Origin: Maricaulis sp947259345 | GTDB lineage: Bacteria > Pseudomonadota > Alphaproteobacteria > Caulobacterales > Maricaulaceae | Reading direction: 5' to 3' | Assembly (NCBI GenBank): GCA_965217205.1 | Contig: OZ244254.1 | Span: 3,038,001-3,102,000 of the forward strand | DNA: 64,000 nucleotides | Position numbers and translations under genes: made by a program | In this document: positions 26,102 through 32,940 of the stretch, piece by piece | Position numbering within the stretch: position 1 is the stretch's first letter | Layout: the number at the start of each line of letters is the position of its first letter | Notes under the pieces: model-generated | Told to the model about the DNA's origin: nothing | The model's database searches: none | Seen by the model: only the letters and a program-made list of their open reading frames with translations

Positions 26102-26710
26102 ATGCAATTCCATGATGATCCCGATGACGCGGACATCCCGCGCCTGCTCGAAGAAATTCCGCTGCTCTACAAGGCGAAAGCCTTCGCCGAGAGCCTGAAC
26201 TCGAATTCCTGGTTCGCCCGCCTCGGCGAGCCGCTGGATGAGCGCGAACAATTCCTCGCCCGCGCCTATCTTGACGGTCTGGGTTTCCCCGACGCCGACC
26301 CCGCCGTCCTCTCGGACTGGGAAGAGGCCGCCGGCGCTGCCGAGACGCTCGATCGGGATCCGGTCAGCTGGGAAGCCGAGGAAATGCTGCGCACCGGCCT
26401 GGTGTCCCGGGTCCTGGAACGCCTCGATGAGGAAGCCGTGCACGCCGCGCTGTCCATGGTGGCGCAGAAGACCGGCGACAGCGCACGGGACATCGTCGAA
26501 GACGCCGCCGCCATGGATGACGTCGAGGACATGGCCCTGGTCAATGCCGCCGCCGGTGCGCTGGCCCAGGCCGCCAATGGAGCCGCCCTGGTCATTCTGG
26601 CCGAGGCCGAGGATGACGAACCTCCCCACCCCTTCCTTGCACGCTGGCGCCTGTTCGCGCGCGGGCGCTGGCCGGTCGGCCTCGCCGGCGCGACCTATAA
26701 TATCCTCTGA
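26102..26710 (+). CDS. Hypothetical acidic protein
   Basis: 202 residues, strongly acidic and Ala-rich, helical throughout by composition, with no signal peptide or clear membrane span. Recognisable only as an alphaproteobacterial conserved-hypothetical type of protein. Phrases such as FARLGEPLDEREQFLARAYL and NAAAGALAQAANGAALVIL do not match a family I can name. The weak hydrophobic stretch near 150-165 is short. xthA begins 27 bases after its stop and may be co-transcribed. Starts at the ATG at 26102; the upstream sequence (GAGGGTTAAATACGCCTC) gives a distant Shine-Dalgarno. Confidence 0.7.
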   Translation: MQFHDDPDDADIPRLLEEIPLLYKAKAFAESLNSNSWFARLGEPLDEREQFLARAYLDGLGFPDADPAVLSDWEEAAGAAETLDRDPVSWEAEEMLRTGLVSRVLERLDEEAVHAALSMVAQKTGDSARDIVEDAAAMDDVEDMALVNAAAGALAQAANGAALVILAEAEDDEPPHPFLARWRLFARGRWPVGLAGATYNIL

Positions 26711-26737
26711 TCCGGACCCTTAGACCGAAAGCCTGTC

Positions 26738-27550
26738 ATGCCGCTTACCCTTGCCAGCTGGAACATCAATTCCGTGCGCCTGCGCGCCGTCCCACTCATC
26801 GCAGACTGGGTTCGCGAAGCCGATCCGGACGTACTCTGCCTGCAGGAGATCAAGTGCCAGACCGACCAGTTTCCGGAGGACACTTTCCGCGAAATGGGTT
26901 TCAGGCATTTCCATGTGCGCGGCCAGAAAGGCATGCATGGCGTCGCCATCGCGTCGAAGTACCCGCTGGAGGATCTGGGCGATTGCGACCTTTGCCCTCG
27001 CGGCGAGGCCCGGCACCAACGGGTAGGTGTGGAAGGCCTGGAACTCCATAATTTCTACATTCCCGCAGGCGGAGACGAGCCGGACCCGGCGATCAATCCG
27101 CGCTTTTCCCACAAACTGGCCTTTCTCGAGCGGATCGAACGCTATTTTACCGAGCGCGCGGCCGATAATGCGCCGCTCATCCTGGTCGGCGATTTCAACA
27201 TCGCGCCCTATGAGCACGATGTCTGGTCACACAAGCAATTGCTGAAAGTGATCTCGCACACGCCGGTCGAGACCGAAGCGCTGGAGCGCATCCGGCAAGC
27301 CGGCCAATTCTCGGACGTGGCCCGGGAACTCATCCCGATGGACGAGAAGATCTACACCTGGTGGAGCTATCGGGCGAAGGATTGGCGCAAGGCCAATCGC
27401 GGCCGGCGCCTGGACCATATCTGGGCCGCACCCGCCGCCCGCGACCGGGCCTTGGCCGGCGGCCGCGACGCCTTCCGGATCTGGGAGGACGAACGCAGCC
27501 GCGAAAAGCCGTCAGACCACGCACCGGTCGTGCTGACCCTGGGCGATTAA
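26738..27550 (+). CDS. xthA: Exodeoxyribonuclease III / AP endonuclease
   Basis: 270 residues of the endonuclease/exonuclease/phosphatase fold, acting in base-excision repair on abasic sites and 3' blocks. Motifs: SWNINSVRLR, CLQEIKCQ (metal-binding Glu), GDFNIAP, DVWSHKQL, TWWSYR, GRRLDHIW and the terminal SDHAPV with the catalytic His. Length is normal. It converges on cenR across a 20-base gap that is part of a 10-bp inverted repeat. Confidence 0.96.
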   Translation: MPLTLASWNINSVRLRAVPLIADWVREADPDVLCLQEIKCQTDQFPEDTFREMGFRHFHVRGQKGMHGVAIASKYPLEDLGDCDLCPRGEARHQRVGVEGLELHNFYIPAGGDEPDPAINPRFSHKLAFLERIERYFTERAADNAPLILVGDFNIAPYEHDVWSHKQLLKVISHTPVETEALERIRQAGQFSDVARELIPMDEKIYTWWSYRAKDWRKANRGRRLDHIWAAPAARDRALAGGRDAFRIWEDERSREKPSDHAPVVLTLGD

Positions 27551-27556
27551 TCCTCA

Positions 27557-27594
27557 GGCGGCTACCCGCTTCAGTTTTGCAATCGGTAGCCGCC
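27557..27594. terminator. Inverted repeat at the xthA/cenR convergent junction
   Basis: GGCGGCTACC (27557-27566) is a perfect complement of GGTAGCCGCC (27585-27594). The 18-base loop holds the cenR stop codon and a TTTT run. The right arm encodes the last conserved residues of CenR (SGGYR). It may end transcripts from both sides, but no T-tract follows either arm. Confidence 0.35.
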
Positions 27595-28257
27595 GCTCTC
27601 CGTGACCAGCAATCGCGCGTGCGCGGGATCAGGCTCTATCTTCTGGCGCAGGCGGTAGATATGGGTCTCCAGCGTGTGCGTGGTCACCGCCGGATTATAA
27701 CCCCAGACCTCGTGCAACAGCTCGTCGCGCGGCACCGGCTTGCCGCCCGCCCGGTAGAGATATTTGAGAATATTGGTTTCTTTCTCGGTCAACCGGATCT
27801 TCTTCTCGTCCGATGTCAGCAAGAGCTTCATCGACGGCCGGAATTCATACGGACCGACCTGGAAAACGGCATCCTCGCTCTGCTCATGACTGCGCAAATG
27901 GGCCCGAACCCGCGCCAACAGAACCGAGAATTTGAACGGCTTGGTGACATAATCATTGGCGCCGGACTCGAGACCGAGGATCTGGTCCGCATCCGTGTCC
28001 TGACCGGTCAGCATGACAATCGGGGCGGTGATCCCGTTCTTGCGCATCAGGCGGCAGGCCTCGCGCCCGTCCATGTCCGGCAGGTCCACATCCAGCAGGA
28101 CAAGGTCAGCGCGCTCATTGCGGGCGATCCCCATTCCCCCACCGGCCGTGTCGGCGGACAGGGTGCGGAATTCTTCATGCAGGGCGAATTGCTCGACGAG
28201 CGCTTCACGAAGGTCTTCGTCATCATCGACGATCAGAATTGTTTTTTGCGCGTTCAT
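27571..28257 (-). CDS. cenR: OmpR-family response regulator, CenR-like
   Basis: 228 residues from the ATG at 28257; the open frame runs further up, but the receiver begins MNAQKTILIVDDDEDL. Receiver: acidic pair Asp11-Asp12, phospho-acceptor Asp56 in LLDVDLPDMDG, Thr84 and Lys106 (TKPF). The winged-helix DNA-binding domain (about 130-228) has LTEKETNILKYLYRAGG and HTLETHIYRLRQKIE. The very conserved alphaproteobacterial sequence and its place near yggS, thiE and ntrZ on the origin side match Caulobacter CenR, an essential envelope regulator whose kinase CenK is encoded elsewhere. The assignment to CenR is by remembered synteny. Confidence 0.8.
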   Translation of the reverse strand: MNAQKTILIVDDDEDLREALVEQFALHEEFRTLSADTAGGGMGIARNERADLVLLDVDLPDMDGREACRLMRKNGITAPIVMLTGQDTDADQILGLESGANDYVTKPFKFSVLLARVRAHLRSHEQSEDAVFQVGPYEFRPSMKLLLTSDEKKIRLTEKETNILKYLYRAGGKPVPRDELLHEVWGYNPAVTTHTLETHIYRLRQKIEPDPAHARLLVTESGGYRLQN

Positions 28258-28304
28258 GCGTTGATCATGCCCATTTCGTTTCACAAGGCAATTCCTGCCG
28301 AGTG

Positions 28305-28347
28305 GCAGATTCTGCCCGGCAGATTTTGCTGGTTCGGTCAGATTTGC
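28305..28347. promoter_or_regulatory. Repeated GCAGATT motifs upstream of cenR
   Basis: Three near-copies lie in the cenR leader/promoter. GCAGATTCTGC (28305-28315) is a perfect dyad GCAGA-T-TCTGC. GCAGATTTTGC is at 28319-28329, 14 bases on, and TCAGATTTGC is at 28338-28347. They are 48-90 bases upstream of the cenR start. Candidate operator, possibly autoregulatory. The first copy contains GATTC, a GANTC methylation site. Confidence 0.35.
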
Positions 28348-28508
28348 CCAGTTTTGTGTGTGCCCGGTCTGGCCTTGAACTTGCTTGGTTAATGACAGGT
28401 CCGGTTGCCCGGACAAAGCTCCGTGGTGGGGGAGGCGAAGTGGACACGCGCACTTTTCAGTGCCGGATGTCCCTCGCCGACCACCGCGTTTCCAGATACG
28501 ATTCCTGA

Positions 28509-29009
28509 ATGGATTGGCAAGTCAGCCGCAATGGCCACCTCGTGCTGGAGAACGGCAAGGTACGCGCAGCCTTGGGCCGCGCGGGAGTCACGAAGGCGTC
28601 AGACAAGTGTGAAGGTGACGGCGCCACGCCGCTGGGCACTTACCCAGTGCGACGGGTGCTCTATCGCGCCGATCGCGTCGCGCGCCCTGAAACAAGACTG
28701 GCCTGCCGCCCCCTGCAGGAGAGTGACGGCTGGTGTGATGCTCCGGACGATCCCGCCTATAACCGGCCCGTCCGTCGGCCCTATCCCGCCTCGCACGAGA
28801 CCCTGTGGCGGGATGACGGGCTCTACGACATCATCCTGATCCTCGGCCACAACGATGATCCGCCCGTGTCCGGGGCCGGATCAGCGATTTTCCTGCACTG
28901 CAAGCGCGACGACTACATGCCGACCGAGGGCTGCGTCGCCCTGGATCCGGACCATGTCCGCGCCCTGCTCAAGGCCTTGCGGGCAGGCGATACGCTGACA
29001 ATCACCTAG
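28509..29009 (+). CDS. L,D-transpeptidase (YkuD-fold) family protein
   Basis: 166 residues. The catalytic region IFLHCKRDDYMPTEGCVAL carries the His and the nucleophilic Cys of the YkuD fold in the PTEGC-A form used by the COG3786 branch, where classical enzymes have SHGC-R. The body (ATPLGTYPVRRVLYR, RRPYPASHE) also matches. No signal peptide is visible, so if it acts on peptidoglycan its export is unexplained. Divergent from cenR, consistent with a possible envelope-stress link, which is inference. Confidence 0.82.
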   Translation: MDWQVSRNGHLVLENGKVRAALGRAGVTKASDKCEGDGATPLGTYPVRRVLYRADRVARPETRLACRPLQESDGWCDAPDDPAYNRPVRRPYPASHETLWRDDGLYDIILILGHNDDPPVSGAGSAIFLHCKRDDYMPTEGCVALDPDHVRALLKALRAGDTLTIT

Positions 29010-29020
29010 CGACAGGGCTA

Positions 29021-29698
29021 TCAGCTGTCCCTGGAGCCGAAGAAAGCCGTTCCCAGGCGCACGGAGGTCGCGCCGAGACGGATGGCAGTGGGATAGTCGG
29101 AGCTCATGCCCATGGACATTTCTGGCAAGTCCAGCTGGGCTGTGAGCTTGGCGAGGAGCGCGAAATGCAGGCCGGGCGGCTCCTCGACCGGCGGGATGCA
29201 CATCAAACCATCAATGGCGAAGCCGTACCCGGTGCGCATCCGGCCAACGAAATCGGCGACTTCGGACGGCGCGATTCCGGCCTTCTGGGGCTCGTCGCCC
29301 GTATTGACCTGTACGAAAAGGCGAGGTGAGCGTTTCTGGATGTCCATCTCCTTGCGCAACGCCTTGGCCAGCTTCTCCCGATCGAGAGTTTCTATGACAT
29401 CGAACAGGGCGACGGCCTCGGCGGCCTTGTTGGACTGCAAAGGGCCGATCAGGCGCAGTTCGAGATCCGGCCAAGCGGCCCGGCGTTCGGCCCAATGCGC
29501 CTGGGCCTCCTGCACGCGGTTCTCGCCGAAAACACGCTGGCCGGCGGTGAGGGCCGCCTCCAACCGCGCTTCAGGCTGGCGTTTGGAAACCGCGACCAGT
29601 TTGATGCTATCGGGAGAGCGGCCGGCATCCTGTGCGGTTGCCTGAATATCGTCGAGCAAGGCCGCGCGGCGGGCTTGTATATCCGGAGTATCAGTCAT
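29021..29698 (-). CDS. YggS/PLPBP-family pyridoxal phosphate homeostasis protein
   Basis: 225 residues of a TIM-barrel PLP protein without known catalytic activity that buffers vitamin B6 pools. LVAVSKRQP contains the PLP lysine (Lys39). GENRVQEA, LIGPLQSNK, VNTGDEPQKAG, MGMSSDYPTAI and VRLGTAFFG are all canonical. Its start codon (complement of CAT at 29696-29698) overlaps the ATG of the divergent thiE gene. A ribosome site AGGG lies inside thiE coding sequence. Confidence 0.93.
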   Translation of the reverse strand: MTDTPDIQARRAALLDDIQATAQDAGRSPDSIKLVAVSKRQPEARLEAALTAGQRVFGENRVQEAQAHWAERRAAWPDLELRLIGPLQSNKAAEAVALFDVIETLDREKLAKALRKEMDIQKRSPRLFVQVNTGDEPQKAGIAPSEVADFVGRMRTGYGFAIDGLMCIPPVEEPPGLHFALLAKLTAQLDLPEMSMGMSSDYPTAIRLGATSVRLGTAFFGSRDS

Positions 29699-30332
29699 GA
29701 CGTCGCCCTACGATGCAGCGCGAAAGTTGGCAAGCGCAGCTGCGCGCTTGCGTGGCGAATGTGACGCCAGGACACCCGCCCTGCTCGCCCTGACGGATCC
29801 GGACCGCCAGCCCGACCCGCTGTCGCTGGCCCGCTACCTGCCGCCGGGCAGTGCGTTGATCTATCGCCATTACGGCGCGCCGGATCGCGTTTCCATTGCG
29901 CACGATACCGTGCGTCTGGCACAGGCGCGTGGCGTCCGGGTCCTGATTTCCGGTGACGCCGCGCTGGCCCGGGATTGCAAGGCAGACGGCGTTCACTGGC
30001 CGGAACGCATGCTGGCGGAGGCACACCGGGAACGCGCGCGCGGCCATACAGGGCTTTTCACGGGCTCGGTGCACTCGCCCGCGGGCCTGTCTCGCGCCCA
30101 GTCGAGCGGGCTCGACGCGGTATTGGTCTCAACCGTTTTTGTCAGCGCCAGTTCAAGCGCCGGTCATCCAATGGGTCCGTTGGCATTATCCGCCTGGAGT
30201 AAAAGGTCATCCACCCCGATCTACGCGCTCGGCGGGGTCAATACACGCACGATCAAGCGGCTGGTAGGTCTGGGAATTTCGGGTGTAGCGGTGGTCGGCG
30301 CAATCAGAAGCGCAGAGCCGACTCGAACTTGA
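29697..30332 (+). CDS. thiE: Thiamine phosphate synthase / TenI-family protein
   Basis: 211 residues. TIM barrel with LLALTDPDR (phosphate/pyrimidine site), DGVHWPERM (family pattern DGVHLG), TGSVHSPAGL, SGLDAVLVSTVFVSASS and IYALGGVN. This fits ThiE/TenI; the HP and PVF residues of typical ThiE are partly changed (STVFVSAS), so either true thiamine-phosphate synthase or a TenI paralogue is possible. It starts two bases into the yggS start codon. The GGAG ribosome site is inside yggS. Its end overlaps ntrZ by 29 bases. Confidence 0.78.
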   Translation: MTSPYDAARKLASAAARLRGECDARTPALLALTDPDRQPDPLSLARYLPPGSALIYRHYGAPDRVSIAHDTVRLAQARGVRVLISGDAALARDCKADGVHWPERMLAEAHRERARGHTGLFTGSVHSPAGLSRAQSSGLDAVLVSTVFVSASSSAGHPMGPLALSAWSKRSSTPIYALGGVNTRTIKRLVGLGISGVAVVGAIRSAEPTRT

Positions 30333-30735
30333 TTTCCGGCTGACGCTCTTCCTCGTCGGTATTGCGAACGAAGAAGCTGTCATCGGGCGAAGCAAAGCGA
30401 ACCTGGCCACCCAGACGAATGCGGTCACCAAAGGTGACAAAGGCGCCCGCAGTCAGATCATCATCAAGGCGCGGATCTGACCGCTCCAGAGTGCCCAGTG
30501 TCACGCCCCAGCGCTCACCAAACTCCAGATCATAGGTGGTGGCTTCATCCAATTCCGGCGTCGGAGCCTCGGCCATGGAGAGTGTGAAAGCCTCATACCA
30601 CGGCGCAACAGCGTCCGTTTCTGTGGTGTTGTCCTGAGCCAATGCGGCCGGAGCAAAGAGGATCATCGCCGCGGCCACTCCGGCCACAGTCGACTTTCTA
30701 TCAATGATTTCAAACGGATTAGCCCGCCAGATCAT
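30304..30735 (-). CDS. ntrZ: NtrZ-like periplasmic regulatory protein
   Basis: 143 residues. A signal peptide (about 1-34, ending FAPAALAQD) is followed by a small beta-rich domain: FGERWGVTLGTLERSD, AGAFVTFGDRIRLGGQVRF and a C-terminal EPEIKFESALRF-type ending (here QPEIKFESALRF). This pattern resembles NtrZ, which in Caulobacter sits in the periplasm and restrains the NtrY sensor kinase. The neighbourhood (cenR, yggS, thiE) supports it. GGGAGAA precedes the ATG at 30735. The NtrY partner is outside the window. Confidence 0.65.
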   Translation of the reverse strand: MIWRANPFEIIDRKSTVAGVAAAMILFAPAALAQDNTTETDAVAPWYEAFTLSMAEAPTPELDEATTYDLEFGERWGVTLGTLERSDPRLDDDLTAGAFVTFGDRIRLGGQVRFASPDDSFFVRNTDEEERQPEIKFESALRF

Positions 30736-30839
30736 TGTACTTCTCCCTCACGCCCAATATTTGTAGCGCAGCGGTCTTGACCGACCCAAACAGAATCTGC
30801 CGCAAGGATGAAAGAAGTCCAAGTCCTGTGGCGGATTTG

Positions 30840-32126
30840 TCAATATCGCCAACCGAGCTCGACAAAGGCCGTGGTGTGGTGAGCACTCGCCTGGCGTCGT
30901 CCTGCGCGGGTCAGCACCGGATTGTCTGTCGCGGCAGACTGAACTCCGATTGCGACCAATCCATGGTCCCCGATGAGGCGCGATGTCGCCGCCTGCCAGA
31001 CTCGTGTGTCCTGATGAACGAAATCATCACTCGAGGTGGCGTATTCGAGCGTGGAGAGCCAGTCGCCTTGTTCCCAGCCCGCGGAGACCGACCAGGCCTC
31101 CAGCGCACCGCCGCCCGCAAGACCATTATTGCTGTGCCGCCAACGTCCACCTGCGCGCCAATCCTGCCAGCGCCAGGACAGACCGGCATCGACACTGCTG
31201 ACCGGGTCGAAGCCGGCCGGGCCATCCATGTCGCCGGCCTGGCTGGTGGCGAAGCTCGCCGACCATTCATGGTCGCCGCGGCGAATTTCGTACGTCAGGG
31301 CCAGCTCGGAGACAGCTTTGTTGATAGATCCGACCTGGCCTCCGGGTCCCGTTCGACGCGGGCATGCGTCCACGCCACACAGCCTGACCTCCGGCGTGAA
31401 GGATACCGACGCGCGAAGCGTGCCGACACTGCTTTCCTGACCCAGCGCGATGGAGCGAAACACCAGCTTGGGGTCCTGGCCGGACAAATGGCTTTCCGTC
31501 CGGATCGCGCCGGGGCTGGCGGCAACCAGGTGGCCGCCATCTGCCCGAGTCAGGCGCGCCGTTGCCGGACCCCTCACAGGATCGAGCCGCGCAGCGCCTG
31601 GCCCATAGCCAAGTCTCAGCTCCCCCCAGCCCGTGTCAGCGAAGAGGTAAGCGTGAGAAATCATGGCACGAACTCGACTGCCAGTTTCGAGGCCATCGCT
31701 GAACAGTCCACTGTCAGCGGCGATCGGGATCAAGGTTGGGTTTAGTGTGTTCAGGCTCGCACAATCCCCGCGTCCTGCGGGGCAATTGCCAGTGCGACCA
31801 CCGCGGGCAGAGAGGTGTTGGTCACGTTCAGCGTGACCGGCCAGGACCCAGCCCCAGCGTCGACCGCCTTGCGTGAAGCTCTCGAATTCAACGCCAAGCT
31901 CGATATCGCCCAGCCAGGCGGGGTGGTCAGTCGGGGTGTCGCCCGCCAACAGGACCAGGCCGAGATCGGCCCGCCAGTCGAGAGTGTTCCCGGGGTCCAG
32001 GCCAAATGAATCCGATGCGGCGGACGCTGAAATGTAAGGAGAATCCGGAGGCTGGGAGAATGCCGGCGGGCCCGCAAGTGTTCCGGACAAAGCGGCGAAG
32101 AAGATCGCGCTGGTTGTCCTTCTCAT
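30840..32126 (-). CDS. Outer-membrane beta-barrel protein, porin-like
   Basis: About 428 residues. From the ATG at 32126 there is a good signal peptide (MRRTTSAIFFAALSGTLAG, cleavage after AFSQ-type site). The frame opens at a GTG (32189) with unsuitable spacing. The mature part has alternating aromatic/polar strands such as WSASFATSQAG, AGLSWRWQDWRAGGRWRH and LSTLEYATSSDDF, and ends in VELGWRY with a C-terminal aromatic typical of barrel proteins inserted by Bam. It resembles Porin_4-type porins. Two Cys pairs in loops are unusual. Upstream of ntrZ on the same strand. Confidence 0.6.
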   Translation of the reverse strand: MRRTTSAIFFAALSGTLAGPPAFSQPPDSPYISASAASDSFGLDPGNTLDWRADLGLVLLAGDTPTDHPAWLGDIELGVEFESFTQGGRRWGWVLAGHAERDQHLSARGGRTGNCPAGRGDCASLNTLNPTLIPIAADSGLFSDGLETGSRVRAMISHAYLFADTGWGELRLGYGPGAARLDPVRGPATARLTRADGGHLVAASPGAIRTESHLSGQDPKLVFRSIALGQESSVGTLRASVSFTPEVRLCGVDACPRRTGPGGQVGSINKAVSELALTYEIRRGDHEWSASFATSQAGDMDGPAGFDPVSSVDAGLSWRWQDWRAGGRWRHSNNGLAGGGALEAWSVSAGWEQGDWLSTLEYATSSDDFVHQDTRVWQAATSRLIGDHGLVAIGVQSAATDNPVLTRAGRRQASAHHTTAFVELGWRY

Positions 32127-32390
32127 CGCTCGCGGTCCCGCCGATCGGCCCCGTCCCCCCGGACGTCGCGCCTTAAAGGAGGTGAGCACGCGCCTCCGGT
32201 CAAGCGCCGGGAAAGAGTTGACGGCGTGTTCACCAAAATATGTTGCAGGTTTGTCACGCCTGATCGGGTGCCTTTCGCCGCTGGCGCGCGCGAATTCGCG
32301 TGTTATACAAGTCTTTCAAAACCTGAGGCGCATTCGCGTCCTGCAGTTTCTCGAGCGTTTTCGCCGTTTGTTTCGAAGGAGTCACGGCAC

Positions 32391-32885
32391 ATGTCGGACC
32401 GTCGGATTCTTGGATTGATCCTTTCTGCCGCCATTCTCACACTTCCGGCCTGCGCCTCGCGCAATGCCGACACGGCGGAATCGTCGTCGGAATCGTCTGG
32501 ACTGCGCCTGCCTTCATTACCGAACCCGTTGGCCAGCAATCGCGTGGTCGAGCCGGAAGGCATTGGCGTGAACGGCTTTCTCTGGCGCGCCAGCCTGGAC
32601 ACCATCAGTTTCATGCCACTGGCTGAAGTGGATCCGTTCGGCGGCGTCATTGTGACTGATTGGTATGCCAATCCGCAGATGGCGAGCGAGCGCTTCAAGC
32701 TCACAGTATACATCCTCGATACGCGCTTGCGTGCCGACGCGCTGGCCGTGAGTGTCTTCCGTCAGGTTCGCAGCGAAAGCGGCGAATGGATTGATGCGGA
32801 GACCAGCGGCCAGACTGCGTATGATATCGAGAACGCAATCCTGACCCGCGCGCGTCAACTGCGAATCTCGCAACTGGAAAACTAG
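32391..32885 (+). CDS. DUF3576 lipoprotein
   Basis: 164 residues from the ATG at 32391, which has AAGGAG nine bases upstream. The lipoprotein signal ends LPAC with Cys21 lipidated. The core (GVNGFLWRASLDTISFMPL, then DPFGGVIVTDWYANP and ERFKLTVYILDTRLRAD) is DUF3576, an alphaproteobacterial envelope domain found upstream of leuS. Divergent from the porin-like gene. Probably outer membrane, periplasmic side. Function unknown. Confidence 0.85.
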   Translation: MSDRRILGLILSAAILTLPACASRNADTAESSSESSGLRLPSLPNPLASNRVVEPEGIGVNGFLWRASLDTISFMPLAEVDPFGGVIVTDWYANPQMASERFKLTVYILDTRLRADALAVSVFRQVRSESGEWIDAETSGQTAYDIENAILTRARQLRISQLEN

Positions 32886-32940
32886 TCAGGCAGCTTAGCC
32901 TGATCGATTACCGGGGGCGCGGCGCGGCCGCGGGCCAGAC

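Noticed and set aside
27361..28392. 343-codon + strand frame across xthA and cenR
   Set aside because: Overlaps two well-supported genes; no family resemblance.
30735..31745. 336-codon + strand frame opposite the porin-like gene
   Set aside because: The minus frame has a signal peptide, beta-strand pattern and terminal aromatic; the + frame has none.
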